A stretch of DNA of 64,000 nt from Roseiarcus sp963780825 (GCA_963780825.1 CAWADL010000008.1:248001-312000); one strand, 5' to 3'. Positions 35,095 to 45,213 are shown, numbered from the stretch's first letter. The notes: generated by a model not told the origin, from the letters alone. Numbers and translations are program-made.

Positions 35095-36393
35095 GTGAGC
35101 TTGATTGAGGACGCGGCGCAAAGCTTTGAAGCTCAAGCGGAGAGCGCGGAGGCGCTTATCGACGCCGGCCGTTCCGCGGAAGCGCTCGTCTTCGCTGAGG
35201 CGGCGGTGCGGCTCGACCCCACTCGGCCAGAGGGATTTGCCGCGCGCGCGCGGGCGCGTCGCGCCCTGGGGCAGGGGGCGGCGGCGCTGGTTGATATCGA
35301 CGCGGTGATCGCACGGAAACCCTCGCCAGCCGCGCACGACGCGCGCGGCGTGCTGCTTTCGGAAGCCGGCCGGCTCAACGAGGCGCGCGCCGCATTCGCA
35401 ATGGCGCTAAGCCTCGACCCTCGTTTCGCGCGCGCGCATTTCGGGCTGGCGATGCTCGGCGACGTCGCGGCGGACCAACTGGCTTCGATGGAGGCTCTGG
35501 CGACCGAGCGCGAAAGGCTCGGCCAGCGGGATCGGTTGTTCCTGCTCTACGCACTAGCGAAGGCCTACGACGAGGCTGGCGATTTCGCGCGCGCTTTCGC
35601 GGCCGCCGAGGCCGGGGCGCGGCTCAGGCGGGCGCGATGGTCAGGCGACGAAGGCGGGGAAGCCCTGCGGATGGCGCGCGCCGCGCCCTCGGCGCGTGGC
35701 CTCGATGGCGCGGGCAGTATGAGCGATGCGCCGATCTTCGTATTCGGCATGCCGCGTTCCGGCACTTCGCTGGTTGAGCAGATACTCGCGAGCCATCCCG
35801 AGGTGCGCGCGCTCGGCGAGACAGAAGTGTTTGCCGGCGAGGCTGCGCGGGCGTCCGACGCTAAAGCGCTTGCCGCGGCTTATCTGGCGCGCTGGCCGCA
35901 GGATGCGCGGTCAGCGCGGCGGGTCGTCGACAAATCACTTGGCAATTGGCTGGAGATCGGCGCCATCCGTCGCGCGCTGCCGCGGGCCAGGCTCGTGCAT
36001 GTTCGCCGAAATTCTTTGGACTGCGCAGTTTCCTGCTTCTTCTGCTTCTTCTCTGACGACATGCCATTTGCGCCGGATCTCGCCGCCATCGGCCGCTATT
36101 ATCGCGGCTACGCGGAGCTGATGGACTCCTGGCGCGCGGCTCTGCCGCCAGGCGTCATGCATGAGATCGAATACGAACGCCTCGTCGCCGATCCCGAGAG
36201 GACCGCGCGAGAGCTGCTCGAATATTGCGGCCTTGACTGGGACGCGCGTTGTTTGAACTTCCACGGCGCCGCGCGCGAAGTGCGGACCGCGAGCTTGGTT
36301 CAGGTGCGTCGGCCGCTGTACCGCAGCGCGGTTGGGCGCGCGCGAAACTACGATGCGTATCTGGGACCGTTGAGGCAGGCGCTCTCTGGGTGA
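35095..36393 (+). CDS. TPR-repeat sulfotransferase
   Basis: 432 aa. Residues about 15-145 form three or four TPR units (for example AEALVFAEAAVRLDPTRPEG, ARAAFAMALSLDPRFARAHF). From about residue 208 a sulfotransferase domain follows: the PAPS 5'-phosphosulfate loop in IFVFGMPRSGTSLVEQILAS, the 3'-phosphate segment ARLVHVRRNSLDCAVSCFF, and the C-terminal GAAREVRTASLVQVRRPLYR typical of bacterial TPR-sulfotransferases. Substrates are unknown, often peptide tyrosines or glycans. Start is a GTG at 35095 just after a long palindrome. Intact. Confidence 0.92.
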   Translation: MSLIEDAAQSFEAQAESAEALIDAGRSAEALVFAEAAVRLDPTRPEGFAARARARRALGQGAAALVDIDAVIARKPSPAAHDARGVLLSEAGRLNEARAAFAMALSLDPRFARAHFGLAMLGDVAADQLASMEALATERERLGQRDRLFLLYALAKAYDEAGDFARAFAAAEAGARLRRARWSGDEGGEALRMARAAPSARGLDGAGSMSDAPIFVFGMPRSGTSLVEQILASHPEVRALGETEVFAGEAARASDAKALAAAYLARWPQDARSARRVVDKSLGNWLEIGAIRRALPRARLVHVRRNSLDCAVSCFFCFFSDDMPFAPDLAAIGRYYRGYAELMDSWRAALPPGVMHEIEYERLVADPERTARELLEYCGLDWDARCLNFHGAAREVRTASLVQVRRPLYRSAVGRARNYDAYLGPLRQALSG

Positions 36394-36400
36394 AGGCCGT

Positions 36401-36477
36401 CCCGGGACCGCGCGCGTCTCGCGCGCCCTTCTGCGCCGTCCAACCGCAAGAGCGTGCGGGACGCCCGCGGTCCCAGG
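36401..36477. repeat. Palindromic repeat, GGGACCGCGGGCGTCCCGC family, copy 1
   Basis: Left half CCCGGGACCGCGCGCGTCTC and right half GCGGGACGCCCGCGGTCCCA, inverted around GCGCCGTCCAACCGCAAGAG. Further copies flank another repeat at 38831-38853 and 39121-39145, and a fragment lies at about 33779. Confidence 0.82.
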
Positions 36478-36542
36478 GCGGTTGGCGCCGAGCCGTCGGC
36501 CGGCGTATAGCCGCCAAGGTACCGACAGGAGAGCGTTTCGCC

Positions 36543-37476
36543 ATGCGCCTCACATCAGACGCCCGCGGCGTGTTCCCGATCGCGCCGACGCCATTCCATC
36601 CCGACGGCCGCATCGATTTCGAAAGCCTCGACCGCCTGATGGATCACTACGTCGCGATCGGCGCGGACGGCTGCACGATCCTCGGCATCCTCGGCGAAGC
36701 CCCGAAACTCGACGCGGCCGAGGCGATCGATATCGTGCGTCGATGCGTGCATCGCGCGGCGCTGCCGTTCATCGTCGGTGTTTCCGCTCCAGGGTTCGCG
36801 GCGATGCGCGGCCTCGCCCGCGCCGCCGCCGACGCCGGCGCCGCGGCGGTCATGATCGCGCCGCCGTCGTCGCTGCGCACCGACGATCAGATCGTGACCT
36901 ACTACGCGCAGGCGGTTGAAGCGATCGGCGCCGACGTTCCCTTCGTGATCCAGGACTATCCGCTGACGCTTTCCGTCATCATGACTCCCGGCGTCATCAA
37001 ACGCATTGTCGACGACAATCCCTCCTGTGTGATGCTCAAACATGAGGATTGGCCGGGCTTGGAGAAAATCTCGGCGCTGCGCGCTTTCCAGCGGCAGGGC
37101 GCACTGCGGCCGCTCTCCATCCTCACAGGCAATGGCGGGCTGTTCCTGGATTTCGAGATGGAGCGCGGCGCGGACGGCGCCAATACGGGCTATGCTTTCC
37201 CCGAGATGTTGATTGATGTCGTCCGCCTGTCGCGCGAGGGCCAGCGCGACGCCGCTCATGATCTGTTTGACGCGCATCTGCCGCTGCTACGGTACGAGCA
37301 GCAGCCCGGGCGTCGGGCTCGCCGTGCGCAAATATGTGATGATGCGGCGCGGACTGCTCGCGCATGACGCCCAGAGAAAACCCGGCGTGGGGATGACAGC
37401 GGCTGCGCGGGCCGAGACTGACTATCTGCTCGCGCGGCTGGCCAGGCGCGATAAACGGGCGGAGGGGCTTGGTTGA
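36543..37476 (+). CDS. DapA-family (dihydrodipicolinate synthase/N-acetylneuraminate lyase) aldolase (frameshift near the end)
   Basis: A class I pyruvate-type aldolase, about 310 aa. MRLTSDARGVFPIAPTPFHP, the family sequence GCTILGILGEAPKLDAAEA, FIVGVSAPGFAAMRGLARAA, the tyrosine in PFVIQDYPLTLSV and the Schiff-base lysine in PSCVMLKHEDWPGLEKI are visible. The frame shifts near 37300, and the expected ending GVGLAVRKYVMMRRGLLAHD and DYLLARLARRDKR reads on to a stop at 37476. ATG 36543 follows CAGGAGAG. The reaction cannot be told: it is probably not lysine synthesis, because GVSAPG replaces the usual TGSN pattern. The stop overlaps the next start (TTGA). Confidence 0.87.
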
Positions 37477-37967
37477 AAGGCGCGGCTACGCTCTATCTGC
37501 TCTGCGGCAAGATCGCTTCGGGCAAGTCGACGCTCGCGCGCCGACTTGCGGCGCGGCCTCAGACATTGCTGATCGAGATGGATGTCTGGATGTCGACCTT
37601 GTTTCCCGCGGAAAACAGGACACTCGAGGATTTTGCGAGACTGGCGGGTCGGCTGCGAGACGCTATGGGGCCGCATGTCGTCAAGATCCTCCGCAACGAT
37701 ATTTCTGTGGTGCTGGATTTTCCGGCGAACACGGTGAGTTGGCGCAATTGGATGGGTTCGTTGATCGCTGAAGCCGAGGTGGCGCACGAGTTGCATGTTC
37801 TCGACGTTCCCGAAGACATCTGCAAGGAGCGGTTGCGACGGCGCAACGAGGGCGGCAAACATGCCTATCAGGTCGGCGAGGCGACCTACGATCGGTTCAT
37901 GGCGTATTTCGTTCCCCCGACATCGGAAGAGGGATTCAACGTGATCCTGCATTCGAGTAGGGACTGA
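37473..37967 (+). CDS. P-loop kinase, AAA_33/zeta-toxin-like
   Basis: 165 aa with Walker A YLLCGKIASGKSTLARRLAA, an acidic substrate segment LLIEMDVWMSTLFP, and a lid-like region CKERLRRRNEGGKHAYQVGE. The C-terminal YFVPPTSEEGFNVILH is typical of small AAA_33 kinases that phosphorylate a cofactor, sugar or RNA end. The TTG start at 37473 overlaps the aldolase stop, so the two are coupled. The role is unknown. No antitoxin gene is next to it, so a toxin role is unlikely. Intact. Confidence 0.83.
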   Translation: MKGAATLYLLCGKIASGKSTLARRLAARPQTLLIEMDVWMSTLFPAENRTLEDFARLAGRLRDAMGPHVVKILRNDISVVLDFPANTVSWRNWMGSLIAEAEVAHELHVLDVPEDICKERLRRRNEGGKHAYQVGEATYDRFMAYFVPPTSEEGFNVILHSSRD

Positions 37968-37981
37968 ATGCAGAGCGATTT

Positions 37982-38077
37982 GTAGCCGCAGTCTCCAGAC
38001 CGCGGTCGCTCCGGCGCTCGGCTCTCTCTAAGGGATGGGCGATCTCACAACCACCGCGGTCTGGAGACCGCGGCTAC
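37982..38077. repeat. Palindromic repeat, GTAGCCGC family, copy 3
   Basis: Ends GTAGCCGCAGTCTCCAGACC and GGTCTGGAGACCGCGGCTAC. Relative to copies 1 and 2 the arm sequence changed from GATCT to GTCTC/GACC on both sides, so pairing is kept by compensating changes. Confidence 0.86.
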
Positions 38078-38094
38078 AATGCAAGGAGCCCGCC

Positions 38095-38307
38095 CTATCT
38101 GTCTGGCTCTCCCAGGCCGATCTTCTCTCGCAAGCGGTCGATATGTTTGGAGGCCTCGGCCTTTGTCAGGTTCTCATCGAACGCTTCAGGTTCGTGGGCC
38201 TGTGCGGACAGGGTTTTCAGATAGGACGCTTGCGCGCCGGTCATCGGCTCGTCGCCGGATACCCATTCGTCGGGGTCTTTTTCGGTGTTTGATCTTGAAT
38301 CAGTCAT
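38095..38307 (-). CDS. DUF3072-family small protein
   Basis: 70 aa from ATG 38307. The core PMTGAQASYLKTLSAQAHEP and ENLTKAEASKHIDRLREKIG is the DUF3072 signature, a SAP-like helical motif that may bind nucleic acid. It is often found as a short cytoplasmic protein in soil alphaproteobacteria. Function unknown. It stands alone between a repeat and the transporter gene. Intact. Confidence 0.85.
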   Translation of the reverse strand: MTDSRSNTEKDPDEWVSGDEPMTGAQASYLKTLSAQAHEPEAFDENLTKAEASKHIDRLREKIGLGEPDR

Positions 38308-38377
38308 GTCGCGAAAACGTGGCTGTTGGCCGTATGTTCCCACTGGGAGGCGGCGTGGACGCCACCGCTCCGAGTGG

Positions 38378-38815
38378 CTACCCGCGCCACGCCGCCAGCA
38401 CGGCGCCCGCTGCGATCAACGTGACGCCCAACCAATTCGCTGGAGAAAGCCGCTCGCCCAGAAACAGCGCGCCAAACAGCGCCACCATGACGACGCTCAG
38501 CTTGTCGATCGGCGCAACACGCGCGGCGTCGCCGAGTTTCAGCGCGCGGAAGTAGCATAGCCACGAGGCGCCGGTGGCAAGGCCGGAGAGCGCAAGAAAA
38601 CTGTAGGTCTTAGCGCTGATCGCGCTCGCCGGACGCCACTCGCCGAGCGCGGTCAGCAGCAGCGCCAAGACCGCGACGACGACGAGCGTGCGCAGGAAGG
38701 TGGCGAGGTCGGAGTTGACGCCCTCGACGCCGACCTTGGCGAAGATCGCTGTCAGCGCGGCGAAGCCTGCCGACAGGAAAGCCCAGAAGACCCAGTCGGA
38801 AAATAAAGGTTTCAT
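38378..38815 (-). CDS. EamA-family small transporter
   Basis: 145 aa with five hydrophobic helices: WVFWAFLSAGFAALTAIFAK, TFLRTLVVVAVLALLLTALG, YSFLALSGLATGASWLCYFR, APIDKLSVVMVALFGALFLG and WLGVTLIAAGAVLAAWRG. The motif FAKVGVEGVNSDLATFLRT and the APIDKLS loop are those of the half-size DMT/EamA proteins (five helices instead of ten), which work as dimers at the inner membrane. The substrate is unknown. Intact. Confidence 0.88.
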   Translation of the reverse strand: MKPLFSDWVFWAFLSAGFAALTAIFAKVGVEGVNSDLATFLRTLVVVAVLALLLTALGEWRPASAISAKTYSFLALSGLATGASWLCYFRALKLGDAARVAPIDKLSVVMVALFGALFLGERLSPANWLGVTLIAAGAVLAAWRG

Positions 38816-38830
38816 GGCTCAGCGGCGCTC

Positions 38831-39145
38831 CTGGGACCGCGGGCGTCCCGCCCATATGCGCTAACTTAGGGCGAAGAGATTGCGTAGATGATTGGAGAAC
38901 CGCTGGCGCCGTGAACTCCCTCCCCCCTTGTGGGGGAGGGCCGGGGTGGGGGGTAGCCGCAAGAGCCGCCACTCCCAGAGAAGAACTTCCAAGCCGAAAC
39001 GCCCCCCTCCCTAACCTAACCTCCCCCACAAGGGGGGAGGGGACTGCATCGGTCGATCGCACCAAAGTCTTCGCCGAGGCCTAAGTTAGCGCCCGCTCTT
39101 GCGGTTGGAGCCGAAACGGCGGGCGGGACGCCCGCGGTCCCAGGA
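38831..39145. repeat. Nested repeats: GGGACCGC palindromes flanking a CCCTCCCC inverted repeat
   Basis: The outer pair GGGACCGCGGGCGTCCCGCC (38833-38852) and GGCGGGACGCCCGCGGTCCC (39122 region) face each other. Inside are AACTCCCTCCCCCCTTGTGG (38915 on) and CCCCACAAGGGGGGAGGGGA (about 39025-39045), also inverted, and CCTAAGTTAGCGC/GCGCTAACTTAGG (about 38858-38871 and 39080-39092). The three nested levels form one large inverted repeat of about 310 bp between two convergent-side genes. No gene is present. Confidence 0.82.
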
Positions 39146-39152
39146 GGGCGCT

Positions 39153-42106
39153 TCACCCGCCGACGAGCGTTGATTTCGCCCGCTGCCACCAACCGCTGCG
39201 GCGGGGGCGAGACGGCTCCTCAACCTCGGGCTCGGGCTCCGGCTCGGGTTCGGGCTTTGCCGCAGACGGCGCCTCGGCTACCTCTGCGTGTGGCTCGGAG
39301 ACATGTTCCTCGGTCGGCGGCGCGTCTTCCGGCTCATGCGCCACATCGCCCTGATCGGCCACAGGTTCGGCGGCGGCCGCCACTGGCTCGCTTGCGGCCG
39401 GCGGCTCCGCCTCCTCGTATTCGCCCACGGGCTCCGCGCCTTCAGCGCTCGCCTCGCCCACCGGCGCTTCCTCGAACCGGGGCCCGAAACGATCTCGCCG
39501 ACCGCGCCGCGACCGGCGCCGACGCGCGCCATTGAGCGGGCCGCCTTCGCCAGACCCAGAACTCGACCGGCGGCGTGAAATCGCCGCCGATTTCCGCTAC
39601 GGCCTCCAGCCCGTCGTCGGTCGGCTGCGGCGCGTCAGCGGCAACAATTGCCTCGCCCGGGGGCCGCTCGCCGCCGCGTCGGCGTCGGCGCCGGCGACGT
39701 CGTCGCCCAGCATCCTCGGCCGAGCCCTCCACGGGCTCCTCGTCGTCCTCGACCGCTTCCGTTGCGATCGCGTCGTCGCTCTCGGCGACCTCGACTTCTT
39801 CCTCCTCGACCTCAGCCTCGGGCGCTTCTTCGAGCGGGAAATCGTCGTCGGGAAGGGCGCCATAGCCTGGACGCGGGGCCGCCTCCGGCTCGGCGCGCAC
39901 GCCGCGCGCGGGTTCGCCGCGCTCCAGCCCATGATTGACGCCGGCGGCCAAAGTCTCGTCCGCCTCGATCAGGATCTCGACGCCGAACCGCTGCTCGAGA
40001 TCGCGCAGATGCGCGCGCTTCTGGTTGAGGATGTAGAGCGCCACGGCGGTGCGCGCGCGCAGCGTCACGTTGTACTGCGGCGCTGCGGATCAGCGCGTCC
40101 TCCAGCACGCGCAGCACATGCAGCGCGACCGAGGAGGTGGAGCGCACCACGCCCGCGCCCGCGCAATGCGGGCAGGGGACGGTCGAGCCCTCCAGCACGC
40201 CGGTGCGGATGCGCTGGCGCGACATCTCCAGCAGGCCGAAATGCGAGATGCGGCCGACCTGGATGCGCGCGCGGTCGTTCTTCAGCGCGTCCTTCATGCG
40301 CCGCTCGACCGCGCGGTTGTTGCGCGCCTCCTCCATGTCGATGAAGTCGACGACGATCAGGCCGGCAAGATCGCGCAGCCGCAGCTGCCGGGCGACCTCG
40401 TCGGCCGCCTCCAGATTGGTGCGGACGCGCCGTGTCCTCGATATTGTGCTCGCGCGTCGAGCGGCCCGAGTTGACGTCGATCGCGACCAGCGCCTCGGTC
40501 TGGTTGATGACGATGTAGCCGCCCGAGCGCAGCGTCACCTGGTTGGAGAACATCGCGTCGAGCTGCGCCTCGACTCCGGTCTTGGCGAACACCGGCTGCT
40601 GGTCGCGATAGCGGCACGACCGCGCGGGTGTTGTTCGGCATCAACAGCCGCATGAAGTCCTTGGCTTCCTTGTAGCCCTCCTCGCCGGCGACCACGATCT
40701 CGTCGATCTCCTTCGAGTAGAGATCGCGGATGGCGCGCTTGATCAGCGAGCCTTCCTCATAGACCAGCATCGGCGCGGTGGAGGCGAGCGTCGTCTCGCG
40801 CACCGTCTCCCACATGCGCAGCAGATATTCGAAGTCGCGCTTGACCTCCGGCTTGGTGCGCGAGGCGCCGGCGGTGCGCAGGATGACGCCCATGCCCTCG
40901 GGCACGTCGAGTTCCTCCGCGATCGCCTTCAGGCGACTGCGGTCCTGCGTGTTGGTGATCTTGCGGGAAATGCCGCCGCCGCGCGCGGTGTTGGGCATCA
41001 GCACGGAATAGCGGCCGGCCAGCGAAAGGTAGGTGGTCAGCGCCGCGCCCTTGTTGCCGCGCTCTTCCTTGACGACCTGGACCAGCAGCACCTGCCGGCG
41101 CTTGATCACTTCCTGGATCTTGTAGTGGCGGCGGGGGCGCGAATTGCGGCGCGGCGTCTCGTCCATGGCGTCGCCGCCGATCACCTCGACCGGCTCGCCC
41201 TCCTCTTCGCTGCGCGGCCGAAAGGCGCGCACCGGCTCGTCACTTTCGCCTGAGCCGCCGCCGAGCGTGGTCACTTCCTCGTGCGCGTCCTCGTCGTCAT
41301 GCGCGGCGGCGGGGATGTGGCGGACCTCGACCTCATCTGGCCCGGGCTCGCGGAGGCTCTCAGCGGAGGCCTCGTCGCGCGCGGCCTGGGCTTCGACGGC
41401 GCCAGTCGGGCCTTCCTCGTCTTCGTCCTCACGTAACGGCGGCTCGTCGAGTTCGACCCGCGGCTCCATCTCGTCGGCGGGCTCGTCCGAGTCCACAGAG
41501 GCGAAACCGTCGACGGTCGGGTCTTCGCCGGAGAGCTCCTCGGCGACCTCGTTGGCGGCCACGGTTTCGGGCTGGTCCGAGGCTTCCGCATCGAGCAGGG
41601 GGGCGTCGTCGGTGGGCTCGATCTCTTCGCCGCCATCGAGCGGACCGGCGGCGGTCTCAACTGGCGGCTGTTCGCCGCCGAACCGCAGCGCGTCCTCGTC
41701 GAGGTGTTCGGCCGGCTCAGAGATGCGCTCGCCTTCGGCCGCGCGCGCGCTTTCGCGGCGAGCGGTGGCGTTGGCGGCGGCGGCTGCGGCGCTCGGGTTC
41801 GTCTTCGTCCTCGCGGTGCGAGCGGGCCTCTTCCTCGAGCAGCGCCTGACGGTCAGCGACCGGGATCTGGTAATAGTCGGGGTGGATTTCCGAGAAGGCG
41901 AGGAAGCCGTGCCGGTTCCCGCCGTAGTCGACGAAGGCGGCCTGGAGCGAGGGCTCCACGCGCGTGACTTTCGCCAGATAGATATTGCCGCGCAGCGGCT
42001 TCTTGCTTGCCGATTCGAAATCGAATTCTTCGACCCGGTTACCTCTTAAAACCACCACCCGGGTCTCTTCCGGGTGGGATGCATCGATGATCATCTTGTT
42101 GGACAT
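39153..42106 (-). CDS. rne: Ribonuclease E (several frameshifts)
   Basis: The endoribonuclease that starts mRNA decay and rRNA/tRNA maturation. Start MSNKMIIDASHPEETRVVVL, then the S1 domain (GNIYLAKVTRVEPSLQAAFV, DYGGNRHGFLAFSEIHPDYY), which in alphaproteobacteria is split by a long acidic/Pro/Glu insert (about 41200-41800). After a shift near 41780, the frame to 40600 has VIKRRQVLLVQVVKEERGNK and YEEGSLIKRAIRDLYSKEID. Shifts near 40620, 40430 and 40070 follow, with ISHFGLLEMSRQRIRTGVLE and the zinc-link cysteines CPHCAGAG. The C-terminal tail is Arg- and Glu/Pro-rich and ends WWQRAKSTLVGG. About 985 aa when repaired. An essential gene, so the shifts are almost surely consensus errors. Confidence 0.93.
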
Positions 42107-42930
42107 TGTGAACTCTTTCGGCACGCCTTCGCGTAAACCTCGAGGCTCGCGGAGAACCGGCGAGGCCTGGGCGCGGCGCGCATGTGGAAGTTGGAAAAAG
42201 GGGACCCGACGCCGGAGCGGCGCGGCGGAATTCCTTCGTCTTCGCGTTTCGAAGGAGAGCGCACGCGCCCGCCAACCCGCCGGTACTCGCGGACAACGGT
42301 TTGGTGGCGGGCGACGCGGGCATGAGGACCTTGCATAACGAGCGGTCGACGCAGCGTGCGCCGTCGCTCTGCGCGTCCCCGAAACCGAAGACGCCGACAA
42401 GGTTTCGCTTACGAAGCCCGCGACCTCCGGGCGACGCTCGACCGAGATAAGCCAATCCAAGCGGACGCGAAGTCCTAGGAAAACGGGCGAAATCCCGGTT
42501 GCTTGAGCAAATGGCGCCTACATCGCCACCTCGACGCCGCGTCAGGCGCAAACGCCCGCCCGCCACCGAGGCAAAGTTCGATTCGGGCGCCGCCCGAGCA
42601 CGAAACAGGCCAAAGATAGGCCGGGGTGTTGGGCTTGGCAAGCTGCAATTGGGGCGAGTGTCGGGTTGATCGTGTTGAGCGCTCAGTCCGTCCGAGCGCT
42701 TGGCTTCTGAAATGAGTTACAGTTTAGTTTTGTAACGGAGATCGAAAACTAGCTGCGCCGCCAAGATGTATTTTGCCCGGGCGTTTTGCAGTTGCGGAAT
42801 GTGACCGTTGAACCGTATAAGCGATTTTTTGGCATGTTGATGTGGCGATAAGTTTCGCGCCTATGCGGTAAAGCATACCGCCGACTATTTTGAGGTGCGG
42901 TGACTGTTAGCACAGGCAAGGAAAACTGAC
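42107..42930. other. Long non-coding stretch upstream of rne
   Basis: About 820 bp without a supported gene. The part next to rne (42107-42650) is GC-rich and could be the rne leader; RNase E mRNAs often have long leaders used for self-control. From 42660 to 42930 the sequence is more AT-rich, with small hairpins such as GAGCGC...GCGCTT (near 42678-42700) and GCGGTA/TACCGC (about 42873-42889). It probably holds promoters for both directions. Confidence 0.5.
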
Positions 42931-43945
42931 ATGGGCGAAGTTGCGGTTTATTCCGATGTGTTCTTAGAGCCTATCGCAGATCTTGGCGATTATTCTGACA
43001 CAGCCTTCAGTGGGATACTGGTCCCAAAAAGCAATTTGATCAATCCGCTCGACGGCAGCATCCAAGTCTATGATATCGATAAAGCGGCGATCTATGACGA
43101 AAGGCATTATTATCCCGAAGGCCAGCGCAGGTTGATGCACAGAGCCCTGTCACACCTGCCAGAGGGCGAGAGGCACACCATTCTCGATATTGGATCGGGT
43201 TCTGGCAACTCTATCGCGGCGGCGCTCGGCGTGTTCAAGACCGAGCAGAATTCTTGCGACCGACGTCAGCCCGTCGTTGCTCTGCATCCTGAAAAACAAG
43301 CTGGGAAATACCCCCGAAGGCAATGGCCGTCTGGGGCTGGCCTGCGTCGATGTGCAACAGCGGTTGTTCAGGCCGAACTCGTTCGATCTGGCCATGGGGT
43401 CGGCCATTCTGCATCACCTCATCGACCCGCGCAGCGCGGTTTTGAACGCGATCGAAGCGACAAAGCCTGGCGGCTCCGTGATCTTCTACGAGCCGTTCGA
43501 GTACGGGTGTTCGATACTTAAATTGATTCATCTCGCGCTGCTGCGCCAATCGGATCTTATGCCGGCAAACCTGCGTCTGAGCGACGCTCTGATAGATTTT
43601 TTCAAGACTTTGAACAACGACTACACATGGAGGAGCGGGATTTCCGGGCCGCCCAAGGAAATCACCAAGCTGCTTGACGATAAGTGGCTGTTCACCCGTG
43701 GATTTTTTCAGGAGATCGGCAAGGAGGCCGGGGTAAAAAATGTAATTATATATTCAAATCACTCCGGCGCGACCGATACCATGTTTGAGGATTACGTGGC
43801 TCAGAACTTGTGGCTGGGCAAAGGCTGGGGACGGGACGTGATGCCTGGCTGGGCAAATGAGGTGGTGCGTGAGATCGACAAATCGGTGACCAAGGAAATG
43901 AAGGAAGAATTCATGATCGAAGGCACCGTAATTTTCACAAAGTGA
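42931..43945 (+). CDS. Class I SAM-dependent methyltransferase (one frameshift)
   Basis: About 338 aa. N-terminal part MGEVAVYSDVFLEPIADLGD and YDERHYYPEGQRRLMHRALS, then SAM motif HTILDIGSGSGNSIAAALGV. The frame shifts near 43240, and the Rossmann fold continues as RILATDVSPSLLCILKNKLG and SFDLAMGSAILHHLIDPRSA, then EATKPGGSVIFYEPFEYGCS. The C-terminal ~150 residues are a helical extension with no recognised domain. Base use is less GC-rich than its neighbours. Ribosome site AAGGAAAA lies before the ATG. The substrate is unknown, possibly a surface glycan. It is 42 bp upstream of a second methyltransferase, likely the same operon. Confidence 0.82.
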
Positions 43946-43987
43946 CAGCCGTGGCGGGATGCGGCCCCGGAGCTTGACGAGGAAATC

Positions 43988-44790
43988 ATGACAAATACGG
44001 AAGTAGAGGTTGCGTCGCCGGACCTCGTTCCCGAGGGGTACGGAACTTTATGGGTCGACGATCATCAAGGTGATTATTACCTCACAGTGCTGAAGCAGCT
44101 TCACGATGGCCTGAAGCCGCCCACCTATCTCGAGATTGGAATTTTCCAGGGCTCTTCGCTTGGGCTTTCAAGATCGGCGTCGATTGCGATCGACCCGAGC
44201 CCTCAATTGACATCCATGACGCCGCTCGAGGGAAAATCACTATGCGCTCTGTATCGGGGAACGAGCGACGAATTCTTTACGAAGCATAATCCGCAACTAA
44301 TTTTAGGACAACCGCTCGCTCTTGCGTTTTCTTGACGGAATGCACCTCAGCGAGTTCCTTCTTCGCGACTTTATCAATGTTGAACGTCATTGCCGCAAAA
44401 ACTCGATCATTGTGTTGCACGATTGTTTGCCGGTCGAGTGGCCGATGGCTGAACGCGATACGGTGCCGCCGCCGGTCCGCGCTATTAACGGAGGCTCCTG
44501 GACAGGCGACGTATGGCGGGTAGCGATGCTCTTGAAGCAACGGCGACCAGACCTTGAGATCAGAGCTTATGACGCGCCCCCGACGGGGATCGTCTGCGTC
44601 ACAAACCTTGATCCAACCTCCTCGGTCCTCGCGAACAACTACGAGGAAAGCGTCAAGCAGATGATGCAGTGGTCGCTACAGCGACATCGGCATCGCCTCA
44701 CTTTTTGCGACGTTAGGCGTGCGATCCACGGCTGAGCTCAAAGACTGCGGGTCGATTTTTTCGCCGTTCGAGATGAACTCGGATCGGTAG
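43988..44790 (+). CDS. Methyltransf_24-like class I methyltransferase (two frameshifts)
   Basis: The first frame reads MTNTEVEVASPDLVPEGYGT and YLEIGIFQGSSLGLSRSASI (SAM motif) to about 44315. The second continues FLDGMHLSEFLLRDFINVER and HCRKNSIIVLHDCLPVEWPM, the ending of the Methyltransf_24 fold. In that frame it would stop at 44735 after a basic tail. A further one-base shift near 44695 gives DIGIASLFATLGVRSTAELK and a stop at 44790, which looks more natural. About 267 aa. The family often acts on exported glycans or O-antigen sugars. The region is moderately low in GC, suggesting later acquisition of this pair between rne and the cell-division genes. Confidence 0.78.
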
Positions 44791-45213
44791 TCGTCCGAGT
44801 AATGAGGCCGCAGAACGGACAGTCGCGGCTTTTGGCGACCCGCAACGCGGACAGCGCCACCGCGGTCTTCGGTTCAAATGATACGCCGAGGACCACCTCG
44901 TAACCTCCGCGCGCAGCGCACCGCTTCAAAGACGCTTCGGAACGATGATCGCGCTCCCAAAGCCGACGCAAGTCTACCACAATAAACATGCGCGAATATC
45001 ACTTTTGGAACGAAATCCGCTCTCGCCTATCTCCCAAACGCTCCTGAGTTTGACTCGACCGGGAGCAGCGCCAAAAGACCTAAACGCACGCCGCTCGCTG
45101 AACTGGCGTTTTAGCTCCAAACAATTTCCCCCACCGCCCTCCCTGGGGTTAAGCCCCCATTAACGGAAGCGCCTTAATCCTCTTTTACCTTTGGCGCCGC
45201 ATAGGCGGAGTGC
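44791..45213. other. Non-coding stretch upstream of ddl
   Basis: About 420 bp with no supported gene. The murC/murB genes that normally precede ddl in this order are not here. The last ~100 bp is AT-richer (CTTAATCCTCTTTTACC) and probably carries the promoter of the division cluster. Confidence 0.5.

Noticed and set aside
37473..37967. P-loop kinase as a zeta toxin of a toxin-antitoxin pair
   Set aside because: No epsilon-like antitoxin gene is adjacent, and it is coupled to an aldolase gene, so a metabolic kinase is more likely.
44676..44990. Minus-strand frame with CPFCG and a protein-like second part (YSDDYRSEF)
   Set aside because: The second part is antisense to the corrected 3' end of the methyltransferase (LGVRSTAELK), which fits its family better. 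The first part has no homology I recognise.
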